From a virus: 39,998 nt of DNA. Both the position numbers and the translations under genes were made by a program. This document shows positions 1 to 8,293 of this stretch, piece by piece; position 1 is the first letter of the stretch, and each line of letters begins with the position of its first letter. Below the pieces are notes generated by a model. The model did not search any database. It had not been told where the DNA came from and saw only the letters and a program-made list of their open reading frames with translations. The stretch is taken from positions 1 through 39,998 of the IMG/VR virus record IMGVR_UViG_3300035698_007449, one strand, 5' to 3'.

Positions 1-1
1 C

Positions 2-1666
2 CTTGTGGATATAGCGGCCGTATTTGGGCTCACGCTTAACCGTACCTATACCGAGATACTGAAGCTCACTGGGACTAAGCTTTTAGCCTTGGAGAAGTCA
101 TTCACTGAGGCAGTGTCTTTAGTAGAGGCTGCCATTGTCAAAACTGCGGGAATGGCAAAGACCCTTACTGAGACCTTAAATCTAGTAGAAGCTACAGTCA
201 GCATTGGCCAGACCCTAAATCGCACTTATACCGAGACACTGCACCTGGTAGACATTGCCGCTACCTTTGTCAAGACATTAAGCCAAACCTTCACGGAGAC
301 ACTAACCCTTACTGGTACTGTAGCTAGGGGTATTGAGAAAAGCGTAACTGATACTGTGTCCTTAGTGGAAGGCACTATTGTTAAGGGTTTTGGGAAGGTG
401 ATGAGTGAGGTTGTGAATATAATAGAAAGCGCAGGAGAAGCAAAAACCAAAACTATAAAGCCTGATGGAGCAGGCGACCAGACAGATGGGACTGGTGGTG
501 GTGTTGCAGCAATGGGTAATTGTGACACAGATGGTCTATCGTGGCCAAGCGCAGTTCCCGAAACTTATTATCACTGTTGGCAGTTTGAGGACTTTGGGAC
601 TGGCGGCGTAAATGTTTCCTCCATCGAAAAGATTGTGATTACTAGCGCAGAAAATGCTGCGGTACTTGTTACAGGATATTTCTCGCATTATGTCCGCTTG
701 AATGGCACTAACTATTACACTGCGACTTGGTCAACTCCTGATAATATTAAGACATTTACATCTCACACGTGGACGACTAATCCTGCAACAGGACAGGCTT
801 GGCAACAAAGCGAAATTGATGGTGCTCAGTTTGGAATAAGGTTCTACCGTACGAGTAGAACATATTGGGTTAAGTCCTATTGTCTATCTGCTGTTGTTCA
901 CTATGTAGAACCTAACGCTGTTACCAAGGCTATAGGAAAGACCATAACTGAAGCTGTGAATCTGGTTGAGGCTACCATCAGTAGGACTGTAGGTATAGTT
1001 AGGGCTTTTACAGAGATAATAAAGCTTACTGAGACTGTAGCCAAAGAATACGTCCAGCACTATTTTTATAAGACTCTAACCGAAACCATCCAACTGGCTG
1101 AGGCAGTAACTAAAGCTCTTGTAAAGGCTCCCTTTACCGAAGTCATTAAACTGACTGGTACTGTGACTAAAGCTTCTACTCTTACCCGCTTGATGACTGA
1201 GACAATAACCTTAACCGAAGCCGCTATCAGCAAGGCTACAACTAAGGTTCTTACAGAGATACTCCAATTAACCGATACGTTTTCTAAGCTCCTCCAGGCT
1301 GTTAGAACGCTCACTGAAACTATCACACTTACCGATAGTGCGAGCCGAGCGTTTGAGAAAGCACTTACCGAGGTTATAGCGCTCTCAGATTCGGTAAGCA
1401 AAAGTCTCGCCAAGACTTTTAGCGAGGTGATGTCTCTCACCGATAGCATAGTGCTTGACCTTTTGAGGGCAAGGGACCTCACTGTCAAGGTATTCACCGC
1501 GCAATATAGGAAGGTAGCTGTCTTCACCGGGCAATACCGGAAGATAGTAGCGTTCACTGCACAGTACAGAAAGCTGGTAGTGTTTACAGCTCAATACAGA
1601 AAGATAAAAACCTTGACAGGTTACTTCAGAAAGCTCAAAATTTTTACACATGGAGGTAGCAAATAA
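2..1666 (+). CDS. Repeat-built tail fibre/appendage protein, 5' end outside window
   Basis: The reading frame is open at the left edge, so the true start lies upstream. Numbering from the first possible start (GTG at 5), I count sixteen copies of a short motif of the type (L/F)TE(T/I)(L/I)xL(T/V)(E/D/G): seven before and nine after an inserted domain at about residues 147-304. The insert is rich in Trp, Tyr and Thr and looks like a beta-sandwich (WTTNPATGQAWQQSEIDG region), a type common in phage appendages. The last 60 residues are six ten-residue repeats resembling VFTAQYRK. This layout fits an elongated adhesin or tail fibre, and it is followed by other tail-like genes. Receptor binding is inferred; no catalytic motif was seen. 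Confidence 0.7.
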   Translation, partial: LVDIAAVFGLTLNRTYTEILKLTGTKLLALEKSFTEAVSLVEAAIVKTAGMAKTLTETLNLVEATVSIGQTLNRTYTETLHLVDIAATFVKTLSQTFTETLTLTGTVARGIEKSVTDTVSLVEGTIVKGFGKVMSEVVNIIESAGEAKTKTIKPDGAGDQTDGTGGGVAAMGNCDTDGLSWPSAVPETYYHCWQFEDFGTGGVNVSSIEKIVITSAENAAVLVTGYFSHYVRLNGTNYYTATWSTPDNIKTFTSHTWTTNPATGQAWQQSEIDGAQFGIRFYRTSRTYWVKSYCLSAVVHYVEPNAVTKAIGKTITEAVNLVEATISRTVGIVRAFTEIIKLTETVAKEYVQHYFYKTLTETIQLAEAVTKALVKAPFTEVIKLTGTVTKASTLTRLMTETITLTEAAISKATTKVLTEILQLTDTFSKLLQAVRTLTETITLTDSASRAFEKALTEVIALSDSVSKSLAKTFSEVMSLTDSIVLDLLRARDLTVKVFTAQYRKVAVFTGQYRKIVAFTAQYRKLVVFTAQYRKIKTLTGYFRKLKIFTHGGSK

Positions 1667-1983
1667 TGGCAGTAGCAGTACAGGGAGAATTTGTAGCCAA
1701 GGGAACCATTCGTGTTAGGGCAGAGGTCAGGGATGATGATGATGAGCTAGTCGAGATTACCGACCCAAGCACTATCAAATGCACGATTACTGACCCTGTA
1801 GGTGCGGCGGAAGATGCAGAGGATATGGCCAAAGACGAGACTCTTGATGTCTATGACCACTTCTATAATACAACTACGGCAAGCGAAAAGGGCTGGTGGA
1901 CTGCTGAGGTTGTAGTGGTTGACGGTACTGGCGATTCGGCAAAGACATCTGTGGGCAGGTGTGATTTTAAGGTAAAGGCATGA
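1666..1983 (+). CDS. Small beta-rich structural protein, unknown
   Basis: This 105-residue protein starts at an ATG that shares one base with the stop of the fibre gene (TAATG), so the two are translationally coupled. It is acidic and looks like an all-beta Ig-like domain, with alternating hydrophobic strands and a GWWTAEVVVVDG stretch near residues 75-87. Position between the fibre and the next tail gene suggests a small virion or tail accessory protein. The family is not recognised. Confidence 0.75.
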   Translation: MAVAVQGEFVAKGTIRVRAEVRDDDDELVEITDPSTIKCTITDPVGAAEDAEDMAKDETLDVYDHFYNTTTASEKGWWTAEVVVVDGTGDSAKTSVGRCDFKVKA

Positions 1984-3713
1984 GGGATCTTAGTTCTACC
2001 CAATTAACAGCCGCGCAGAAAAAGCCGACAAAGCCTGCGGTAAGGGTTGTGCTAGTTTCTGGTGAAACGACCTATACATTTTACAATACCTCGGGCGATC
2101 ACAGGATCGTGGCTATGGAGCATAAGGAAATGGCCTTTGCTGCCAATGCTACCATTGTCCTTGATAATAGGGATAAGTATTTCAGCACGCTATCGCTCTA
2201 TGGCTATACGGCTACGATAAGCTGGGGTCTCAAGACCTCGGCGGGCTTGGAGTATTCGGCTGCTGCTCCGCTTCAGGTGGTAGTGCAGAATTTGGACTCG
2301 AGCCCAGGTAGGCTATATTGCTCTCTCTTTTGTCTCGGTGAGATGAGCCTACTGGCAGAGGATAAAGCAGATACAACCTTGTTGCCCACTACACAGACGC
2401 TAAATGATTTAATTGAGGACACGTTAGATGCCACACTTGCGTCGTACATAGAGGCCAATGGTTATAAGGCATACACTGTCAATTGGGATACTGGCTATGA
2501 TGATGGGTTGATTGATTCATTTGTACCAGAGGAAAGTGTGCGGGTTGCGATTGGTACTTCTCGACTAGCCTTTATCCGAAGGTGTATTGACTTCACAAAT
2601 GATGTTATCAGGTATGAGGCCGATGGCAAGTTTCACATATTGCTACCAACTACAAGCGGGGATACCTATGACTATGAGTATGAGTATCCTCTTCTTGATG
2701 AGCATGTCTTTGTTTCAAAGACACAGATGGCTAGGCTTACTAGCCCCAATTGGGTGTACGTCTTTAACGATGACTATGCTTCAGACCCGACTGGAGAGGG
2801 AAACCCCGGGAAGGATACCACTGCTTATGCGCTTCGACCTATAAAGCTACCTATCAAATTACAGAAGTTAGCTGATAATGATGAGGCGGATAATCTAGCT
2901 ATTGCTATCTTGGCCAAGCTGAGGATGAACGCAAAGACGGCAGAGATAGTCGTGCCGATGAACTGTGGCCAGGAGATATGGGACTACGTGAAGATTACGG
3001 ATACCAGGGAAGGTAGCACACAAACTGGTAATGTGGGGGCAATCACTAGGCACTACGCTGGCGGGCGGTACAATATGACTATTAAGATGGGCGGCTGGAC
3101 AACGATGAAAGAGTTTGCTAGTCGGTGGGAAGTCTATGGTGGTGGCGGGGATGATATTGCATCTCCACCCCCAGCATGGCCTCTGGAAGTTGACTGGTTC
3201 TATGCCCATACGCTCTATGCTGATACATTGCAAGCCCTTACATCACTACAGCTCGGTGCCGGAGAAACGGTGGACATCATCCGAGATGAAAATAATATGG
3301 CCAGTGATGATGAGGATGCCTTAGCTACACAGAAATCTATTAAGGCGTATGTGGATGCCCTCAAGACTTACGTGGATGGTCTTGGACATCCTGATGCTAT
3401 GCAGGTCATTGTGACCAGTGTTCGGGCATTAAACACGACATATAGCAATGTTAGTAACAGGGCAGTGATTATGACAGTTATAGTCTACGCTGTTGGGGTA
3501 ACTAATCCGTCTCTAAAAGCATTTGTTGATGATACTGAGTCTAATGTCACAAATGAGGTAGCTGCCTATTTAGTGGCATATCAAACCGACATTGGTGCAG
3601 AAGGCGGGATTCTCTCATGTACCTTTGTTGTTCCACATGGCTATTATTATCGAGTTGACGGTATTTCGACATTATTGCAGTGGACGGAGTGGCCTTTAGC
3701 GAAAGGAGCATGA
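1980..3713 (+). CDS. Baseplate/tail-tip type protein with C-terminal fibre motif
   Basis: This is a 577-residue protein whose ATG overlaps the previous stop by four bases. The N-terminal 350 residues are beta-rich and resemble in style the hub or tip proteins that open with a property-value barrel; the identity is inferred from look and position only. Residues about 440-465 contain ALATQKSIKAYVDAL, a motif that commonly precedes trimeric tail-fibre stalks. The last 100 residues form a small beta domain that could be a receptor-binding tip. It probably sits at the distal tail. No enzyme motif was seen. Confidence 0.65.
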   Translation: MRDLSSTQLTAAQKKPTKPAVRVVLVSGETTYTFYNTSGDHRIVAMEHKEMAFAANATIVLDNRDKYFSTLSLYGYTATISWGLKTSAGLEYSAAAPLQVVVQNLDSSPGRLYCSLFCLGEMSLLAEDKADTTLLPTTQTLNDLIEDTLDATLASYIEANGYKAYTVNWDTGYDDGLIDSFVPEESVRVAIGTSRLAFIRRCIDFTNDVIRYEADGKFHILLPTTSGDTYDYEYEYPLLDEHVFVSKTQMARLTSPNWVYVFNDDYASDPTGEGNPGKDTTAYALRPIKLPIKLQKLADNDEADNLAIAILAKLRMNAKTAEIVVPMNCGQEIWDYVKITDTREGSTQTGNVGAITRHYAGGRYNMTIKMGGWTTMKEFASRWEVYGGGGDDIASPPPAWPLEVDWFYAHTLYADTLQALTSLQLGAGETVDIIRDENNMASDDEDALATQKSIKAYVDALKTYVDGLGHPDAMQVIVTSVRALNTTYSNVSNRAVIMTVIVYAVGVTNPSLKAFVDDTESNVTNEVAAYLVAYQTDIGAEGGILSCTFVVPHGYYYRVDGISTLLQWTEWPLAKGA

Positions 3714-3714
3714 G

Positions 3715-3885
3715 ATGAGCGTTTTAGTAATCAAAACACTTGGCGAATGCGATGTCTGCGGGGCCAGAGGCACAGTGACCAAGCTTCTGTCTGGTCGAGA
3801 GCAGATTAAGTTTTGTCCCAAGTGCAAGTCAGCAGTGGCACAAGCTATCAAAATAAAGGCAAAGGAAATTAGAGGAGGTAAATGA
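3715..3885 (+). CDS. Small zinc-ribbon protein
   Basis: This 56-residue gene begins two bases after the previous stop and ends inside the start of the next gene. It contains CDVC at residues 12-15 and CPKC at 34-37, a typical four-cysteine zinc ribbon. The C-terminus is lysine-rich. It is tightly packed among tail and lysis genes. Function is unknown; a structural zinc site or a nucleic-acid contact is possible. Confidence 0.65.
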   Translation: MSVLVIKTLGECDVCGARGTVTKLLSGREQIKFCPKCKSAVAQAIKIKAKEIRGGK

Positions 3886-4706
3886 TGGATAAGAAATTCT
3901 GGGAGAGCAAGAAAATCAAGATGGCACTAATAGGCGCCGGCGTTGAAGGATTGTTGGCGTTCCTGATTGCCCTTGCTGCCAACTTCGAGATTGAAATTCC
4001 CGTAGTGGTATTGGCCTATATCGCCGGTATCTTTGGGGTTTCCATTGGTGGTCAAGCAGGTGTTGACTTTGTAAGGGACAAGCGGGTAGCAAACCAGGCA
4101 CCGCAAAGCTCAATCCGTGAAGCATATACTCAAAGCATTGGGCAACCACCTGCGGCCCAAGGGGTTACGAATGTACCGATAATGGAAACAGGTACATGGT
4201 CTGCTGATTCGGTGTCAGAGGATGTTGGTGAGGCCAATGGTACTGCCGCGGTAAAAGTTGACCTTGATGGACTTGAGCAAGCGTTCAGGCAAGAACTAGC
4301 AGAGAAGGAAAGGCTAAATGACTTCACCTTGTATTCTCGATTCCAAGCGCGGGCAAACAGTTACGACCTACGGAGTGTGCCGGAGGGCGAGAGAGTGCAA
4401 GAGGCTCTTCGCTGGAATTGCAAGCTCATCCAATTGCTGCGCGCGTCCTTTAAGACCTTCATAGGGTTTGAAGCTCCGCTTAAAGTGGCCGATCCCCGGC
4501 AACTGCTGGCTGAGATTAAGAAATCAAAGCCTTGTGGGGAATATGTCGGTGAATCAGAACGTGTCCATGTCTATGAGCTCTGGCGGCTTTACCAGCATGA
4601 AGATGCACTAATGAGTGTGCAGAACTTCAACTGGGATAGGAAGTTCGGTGCTGCGCGCGTGACACCCTGGCAACTGGGAGAACGGGCGAAGTCTGGGTTG
4701 TTATGA
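3885..4706 (+). CDS. Membrane protein with two N-terminal helices, possible holin-like
   Basis: Two ATGs lie in tandem at 3882 and 3885. GGAGG at 3874-3878 gives better spacing to the second, so I start there (273 residues). Two hydrophobic stretches near residues 13-32 and 39-58 look like transmembrane helices, followed by a long charged soluble part. It sits directly before a gene for a Cys/His enzyme-like protein, as holins sit before endolysins. The long C-terminal part is unusual for a holin, so a tail or membrane-channel role is an alternative. Confidence 0.6.
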   Translation: MDKKFWESKKIKMALIGAGVEGLLAFLIALAANFEIEIPVVVLAYIAGIFGVSIGGQAGVDFVRDKRVANQAPQSSIREAYTQSIGQPPAAQGVTNVPIMETGTWSADSVSEDVGEANGTAAVKVDLDGLEQAFRQELAEKERLNDFTLYSRFQARANSYDLRSVPEGERVQEALRWNCKLIQLLRASFKTFIGFEAPLKVADPRQLLAEIKKSKPCGEYVGESERVHVYELWRLYQHEDALMSVQNFNWDRKFGAARVTPWQLGERAKSGLL

Positions 4707-5197
4707 AAGAGCTAATTAACTGGTTACTCAGGTTGATGGCTGGTAGGCTTCCGCCGCCACCACCGGTGCCACCGCCAGTACCTCCTCCGGTCAAAGGTTG
4801 GTTTGCAATTAAGTCCACTGAGTTGCTCGCTACGATACCCGGGAAGTCGCTGGCGAGGGACGGCTGGTACTGGGCGGCTGATGCCGATGCCTGTATTGAC
4901 CTACTCCAGCAGTGCCATGCAGAAGCTCCAGCTTATGTGTCAATCACGGAGCACCAAAGGGGCTTTGACTGCGACAAGTTTGCCCATCGCCTAGTGAGTT
5001 GGTTCTACGAAGAAGGCTGGACAAGGGTATGGGAAGTATGGGGCGACACACCACAGGGCTTTCACGCCTGGAACGTCATAGATAACTCATTAGGGCGCTT
5101 TGAAACCGAACCCCAACGATGCGACATTTGGGCTTTTGGCACCAATCCGGAATATACAATCCGGCTCTGGCTTATCCCACAGAAGCTAAGCCAGTAA
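4703..5197 (+). CDS. Polyproline-hinged Cys/His protein, possible cell-wall peptidase
   Basis: This protein has 164 residues, and its ATG overlaps the upstream stop by four bases. An amphipathic start is followed by a proline hinge (PPPPPVPPPVPPPV, residues about 17-30). The C-terminal part carries FDCDKFA and, some 35 residues later, HAWNVI. That spacing and context resemble transglutaminase-like and papain-like cysteine peptidases, where the Cys sits on a helix and the His on a strand. With the membrane protein before it, a lysis role is plausible. The family assignment is inference. Confidence 0.55.
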   Translation: MKELINWLLRLMAGRLPPPPPVPPPVPPPVKGWFAIKSTELLATIPGKSLARDGWYWAADADACIDLLQQCHAEAPAYVSITEHQRGFDCDKFAHRLVSWFYEEGWTRVWEVWGDTPQGFHAWNVIDNSLGRFETEPQRCDIWAFGTNPEYTIRLWLIPQKLSQ

Positions 5198-5286
5198 TGT
5201 TCTACCTAAAGCTGGCCTTTAGATTCCTTCTCGGCTGGTTAGAACAGAGGTACACGCGCTGGCGGTGGAGAAATCGACACGTTTAA
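5197..5286 (+). CDS. Tiny basic, aromatic peptide
   Basis: A 29-codon frame begins at an ATG sharing one base with the preceding TAA (TAATG). The product has a hydrophobic start followed by Arg/Trp-rich residues (RYTRWRWRNRHV). The stop-start overlap matches the coupling style of this genome, which is the main support. It could be a small membrane-active lysis accessory, or a chance frame. Confidence 0.35.
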   Translation: MFYLKLAFRFLLGWLEQRYTRWRWRNRHV

Positions 5287-5316
5287 CAACTATTCCTATA
5301 GTAGCACAATAGAAAC

Positions 5317-5345
5317 TTGACAAACAGGTGGAAATGTGGTAAGGT
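5317..5345 (+). promoter_or_regulatory. Sigma-70-like promoter, extended -10
   Basis: A perfect TTGACA at 5317-5322 is followed after 17 bases by TAAGGT at 5340-5345. TG lies one base before the hexamer, making an extended -10. It would start a transcript just ahead of the ribbon-helix-helix-like gene at 5354. Confidence 0.6.
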
Positions 5346-5353
5346 AGGGTAAG

Positions 5354-5512
5354 ATGTTAAACAAGTCAGAGTTCATTGGCGTTCGCATTACTACTGAAAC
5401 CTTGCAGAAGATAAAGGCCAAGTGGAAGGGTACTTATTCCGATTACATTCGGATGCTGATTGACCGGGACCTGAAACCTAAGCGATTCCTCAAAGTCTTT
5501 GGCAGGAGGTAA
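5354..5512 (+). CDS. Ribbon-helix-helix-like DNA-binding protein
   Basis: This 52-residue protein is the first gene after the promoter at 5317. A short strand (FIGVRITTETL) followed by two helices (LQKIKAKW and YSDYIRMLIDRDL) fits the ribbon-helix-helix fold of Arc/MetJ-type repressors, which bind operators as dimers through the strand. The start is close to the predicted transcript start, so the leader is very short and has no clear ribosome binding site. It is the only obvious small regulator near the integrase and may control the 5317 or 6756 promoter. That role is inferred. Confidence 0.6.
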   Translation: MLNKSEFIGVRITTETLQKIKAKWKGTYSDYIRMLIDRDLKPKRFLKVFGRR

Positions 5513-5514
5513 GT

Positions 5515-5742
5515 GTGCCTTTCAAAAAGACTGTCAGAATGAATAAAGGTGGCGAGTTTGAAACGCCTCTTAACGTAGGCCGCTTTGATAACCTAAAGGT
5601 TACTCACCACTTAGTGAATGGAGTCATAGTGGATGGAAGTGCAACTGTTACATTCTCATTGTGGTTATGGCTTCGATGGGTATTTAGAGATTATTGGTGG
5701 GGTAGAGCCTGGGAGAAGCGGTCGGAAGCAAACAGGAGGTAG
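5515..5742 (+). CDS. Trp-rich small protein, unknown
   Basis: This is 75 residues from a GTG start; AGGAGG at 5504-5509 sits five bases before it. The middle carries a hydrophobic, tryptophan-rich run (FSLWLWLRWVFRDYWWGRAW) that may touch a membrane, and the end is basic. It is packed two bases after the previous gene. The family is not recognised. Confidence 0.6.
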   Translation: MPFKKTVRMNKGGEFETPLNVGRFDNLKVTHHLVNGVIVDGSATVTFSLWLWLRWVFRDYWWGRAWEKRSEANRR

Positions 5743-5744
5743 TC

Positions 5745-6029
5745 ATGGGCTGGCGACCTGATGAAGGTTGGATTAGCGGGCAGGACATACACTTTGAACC
5801 GAATGTAGACAAAGGCTTTGTCTATGAAGCTGGTGCTAATGCTTATGGAGAGGCACTAAAGAAGCAAGGCACAAGCGTGGTACTCGGTTCTAACTGCGAT
5901 GACCCTACATTATCATTCGTAGAGAATGTCCTTGTAAAGCTACCTTCTACTAACAAGGTGTTTCAAAAAGGTAAGTTAGTATTCATTCCAGACGATAAAG
6001 CCTTGGTCGCGGATGGTCAGAAGGAATAG
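5745..6029 (+). CDS. Hypothetical protein
   Basis: This 94-residue soluble protein starts two bases after the upstream stop with AGGAGG spaced seven bases before the ATG. It is mixed alpha/beta with a lysine-rich C-terminal half. No signal, membrane helix or metal motif was seen. It belongs to a cluster of four small unknowns between the regulator-like gene and the integrase promoter. Confidence 0.6.
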   Translation: MGWRPDEGWISGQDIHFEPNVDKGFVYEAGANAYGEALKKQGTSVVLGSNCDDPTLSFVENVLVKLPSTNKVFQKGKLVFIPDDKALVADGQKE

Positions 6030-6032
6030 TTG

Positions 6033-6248
6033 ATGCAGACTGTCTATCCTGAAACTGTAACCGGCACAGTGCGAATAAAGGTTGAGGCCATTAACGCAGA
6101 ACAAAAACTCGTTCACTTGACACTCGACCTGCTTAACCCCGAGGGAGAGGTTTTGTTTGCAAATCTTGTCCCAATCGCGAATAAGGGGCTGGGAATTGGT
6201 GAAAGCGTTTCCTTTGGAAAGGTGACGCTTAGGTTGGTATATAGTTGA
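6033..6248 (+). CDS. Small beta-rich hypothetical protein
   Basis: I start at the ATG at 6033 rather than an in-frame TTG three bases earlier (71 residues). Alternating hydrophobic and polar residues (GTVRIKVEAI, KLVHLTLDLL, VSFGKVTLRLV) suggest a small beta barrel or sandwich. The stop overlaps the next start. Function is unknown. Confidence 0.55.
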   Translation: MQTVYPETVTGTVRIKVEAINAEQKLVHLTLDLLNPEGEVLFANLVPIANKGLGIGESVSFGKVTLRLVYS

Positions 6249-6685
6249 TGGACACTTCAGAGACTTATATCAAGATGTCGAATTGCCCTGAGATACAGGC
6301 TATGGCGTTTAGGGTACATGTTAAGTTCAATTATTACGCAGGGCCGAGGTCGAACAAAATATATTATGGCGGCATTGACACAATCGAAACAAACTATATC
6401 TGGCTTCCCCGTCAAGACCAGTTGCAGGAGATGGTATCTACTACAGATGGTTGGTTGGCGGATTTCAGAGCCTTTTTCTATGAGTTCGATGACTACGGCA
6501 CTTTCGATATTCCACAATGGGCGCTTCGCAAGAGCGTGGGCCGCGAGTTGCGTGGATATGATAACATCAGATTCACGTCAAAAGACCAACTTTTACTTGC
6601 CTACCTGTTGAAGGAAAAGTATAACAAAGCCTGGGACGGAGAATCCTGGGTTGCGGAGGTCAAGGACTCGGTAGGGGCCAAGTAG
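6248..6685 (+). CDS. Hypothetical phage protein
   Basis: The ATG at 6248 overlaps the previous TGA; an in-frame TTG at 6245 is less likely. The 145-residue product has aromatic-rich strands followed by helices, with WLPRQDQLQEMV near residues 52-63. Small phage proteins with a similar 'W-P-x-x-D-Q-L' pattern exist, but I cannot name the family. It is the last gene before the integrase promoter. Confidence 0.6.
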   Translation: MDTSETYIKMSNCPEIQAMAFRVHVKFNYYAGPRSNKIYYGGIDTIETNYIWLPRQDQLQEMVSTTDGWLADFRAFFYEFDDYGTFDIPQWALRKSVGRELRGYDNIRFTSKDQLLLAYLLKEKYNKAWDGESWVAEVKDSVGAK

Positions 6686-6755
6686 ACCTATAAGCCGAGA
6701 TATGGGCACTGGTCTGACACTTAGGAAAATTTAAGGCGTGGGTGATAGAAACCCA

Positions 6756-6783
6756 TTGACATACTAGATAGTCGTGATAAGAT
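6756..6783 (+). promoter_or_regulatory. Sigma-70-like promoter for integrase/early operon
   Basis: TTGACA at 6756-6761, a 16-base spacer, then TAAGAT at 6778-6783 preceded by TG one base upstream. It repeats the arrangement at 5317. The transcript would begin near 6790, so the AGGAGG at 6785-6790 lies at the start point and probably does not serve as the integrase ribosome binding site. Confidence 0.65.
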
Positions 6784-6853
6784 TAGGAGGTTTGCCATAG
6801 TTCGTAACCGAAGTGAGACACTGGTTAAGCAGTCGGTTAGAAGAGGTAGGCAG

Positions 6854-7705
6854 ATGCGTGGGACTATAGATGCTATCAGTGAAGCCGAGGCAGCGGCGGT
6901 ACTTCAAGAGTATTTCCAATACCGCCTTGAACGCTGTCAACTGAGTCGGAGCACTCTGGACAAATATCATCACTGCCTCAAGACCTATCAGAATTGGCTT
7001 GCTGGTGAGGTAATTACGGAGAAGTCAGCCTTGGGCTTCTTACTTTATCTAGAGCAGGAAGGATTCACTCCAACCACTTGTCGCTGTTACTACCATGCGT
7101 TAAAGCCATTCCTGGCCTACCTTGGGATGCCATTGCAGAAGCAGTTTAAGAGAGAGCATAAGCAGCCAACATACCACAAACCGAGCGAAGTAAAGGCGAT
7201 TCTACACGCAATTGAACAGCGACACGATAATTGGGATAAACTCAAAGCCCGGGATACTTTGATTGTCTTGACATTTGCCTACACGGGGATACGCAGGGGT
7301 GAATTATTAGGTTTACGGGTTCGTGACCTTAACTACCATAACCATATGCTGAAGGTCAAAGGCAAGGGTGACAAAGAGAGAGCCATACCGATTGCCGATG
7401 CCTTGTATGAGCCACTGCGGAGGTACACAAAACGGCTACAGCCGGGGGATAGATTGTTCCCGATAGAGCCGAGGCGGGTATGGAGCATTATCAGTAGGTA
7501 TGCTAATGAGGCAGGGATAGACGACTTCCACCCTCATAGTTTTAGACATTACTTTGCCACTCAGTTAGTAGAGAGCGGAGAGTCATTGAGGGTAGTGCAG
7601 GAGCTTCTAGGCCATGCTGATATTTCGACCACGGCGATATATTTAGACGTTGCACCGATGCACCTAACGAGTGCGGTGAGTAAGCTGCCCTCAATTGTTG
7701 ATTGA
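6854..7705 (+). CDS. int: Tyrosine recombinase (phage integrase)
   Basis: This 283-residue protein would recombine phage and host attachment sites. An N-terminal SAM-like core-binding domain covers about residues 10-100. The catalytic domain shows the expected residues: R147 in TGIRRGE, K171 in the KGKGDKER beta-hairpin, H228 and R231 in HSFRH, H254 in LGHADIS, and the nucleophile Y263 in TAIYLD. I chose ATG 6854, with GAGGT six bases before it. The frame stays open back to an ATA at 6797, but an ATA start is improbable. The protein looks intact. No attachment site or excisionase could be identified nearby. Confidence 0.95.
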   Translation: MRGTIDAISEAEAAAVLQEYFQYRLERCQLSRSTLDKYHHCLKTYQNWLAGEVITEKSALGFLLYLEQEGFTPTTCRCYYHALKPFLAYLGMPLQKQFKREHKQPTYHKPSEVKAILHAIEQRHDNWDKLKARDTLIVLTFAYTGIRRGELLGLRVRDLNYHNHMLKVKGKGDKERAIPIADALYEPLRRYTKRLQPGDRLFPIEPRRVWSIISRYANEAGIDDFHPHSFRHYFATQLVESGESLRVVQELLGHADISTTAIYLDVAPMHLTSAVSKLPSIVD

Positions 7706-7741
7706 ATATGAACCCTTATCAAGATAGGGAAGGAGTGAGCA

Positions 7742-7939
7742 ATGAAGAACATTATTTTACGATGCGCAATATATGATTGTTATTGGAATCTAGGTAGTCA
7801 CTATCGCAAAGGTGGGAATTGCTCCGCTAAGAAAGTAACGCTGAATCTTGATTATTCCCAATGTTCACGATATATAGAAACGGGAGAGGCACAAGTAAAA
7901 TTCGCTCAGGCAGCATTTAGAAACAAGACTAGTCTATAG
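7742..7939 (+). CDS. Four-cysteine small protein, DUF1540-like pattern
   Basis: This 65-residue protein has AAGGAG seven bases before its ATG. Cysteines at 8, 13, 27 and 40 lie in an arrangement (C-x4-C, then a single Cys after a Gly/Asn turn, then a final Cys) that resembles the DUF1540 metal-binding family. It follows the integrase directly and probably shares its transcript. Function is unknown; metal binding is inferred from spacing only. Confidence 0.55.
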   Translation: MKNIILRCAIYDCYWNLGSHYRKGGNCSAKKVTLNLDYSQCSRYIETGEAQVKFAQAAFRNKTSL

Positions 7940-7957
7940 GCAAACAGTAACGGAATT

Positions 7958-8281
7958 ATGAGCGAAGCTTTCCAATGTGACCGCTGCAAGGGCTACTTCG
8001 ACCAGAGAATGAGGACTGAGCTCAAAGTCGAAGATGGCAAGTTCATCATGGTCTTTAGTTTCCTACGGTCATTGAGCGAGGAGGAAGTTGCCGTTTATCA
8101 ACAGCGACAACAGAGCGATGCTGTATCGCAGTTCTTTGGGAGTGATACACCGAAATATCAGCACCAGGACTTATGTGAGCCTTGCCAGAAAGAGTTGATT
8201 TACCAGGGGTTAATGCAGATTATCAAAGAGGCTAAGGGGATTAACCACTGGGATAAGGTGTTGAAGGACATTCAAAAGTAG
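7958..8281 (+). CDS. Zinc-ribbon hypothetical protein
   Basis: This protein of 107 residues has CDRC at 7-10 and CEPC near 73-76, so the two cysteine pairs are far apart. A helical Gln-rich stretch separates them. The leader contains a 25-base segment nearly identical to one before 17355. No clear ribosome binding site precedes the ATG. Function is unknown. Confidence 0.6.
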   Translation: MSEAFQCDRCKGYFDQRMRTELKVEDGKFIMVFSFLRSLSEEEVAVYQQRQQSDAVSQFFGSDTPKYQHQDLCEPCQKELIYQGLMQIIKEAKGINHWDKVLKDIQK

Positions 8282-8293
8282 GGAGGATATACA

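Noticed and set aside
6686-6755. attP or tRNA-like attachment site before the integrase
   Set aside because: No tRNA-like fold or direct repeat could be recognised; without the host junction it cannot be supported.
6797-6853. ATA-initiated extension of the integrase
   Set aside because: The frame is open and AGGAGG lies before the ATA, but the predicted transcript starts at about that site and ATA starts are very rare; ATG 6854 has its own GAGGT.
7266-7275. TTGACA inside the integrase gene as a promoter
   Set aside because: No -10 with proper spacing, and the position is within a conserved coding region.
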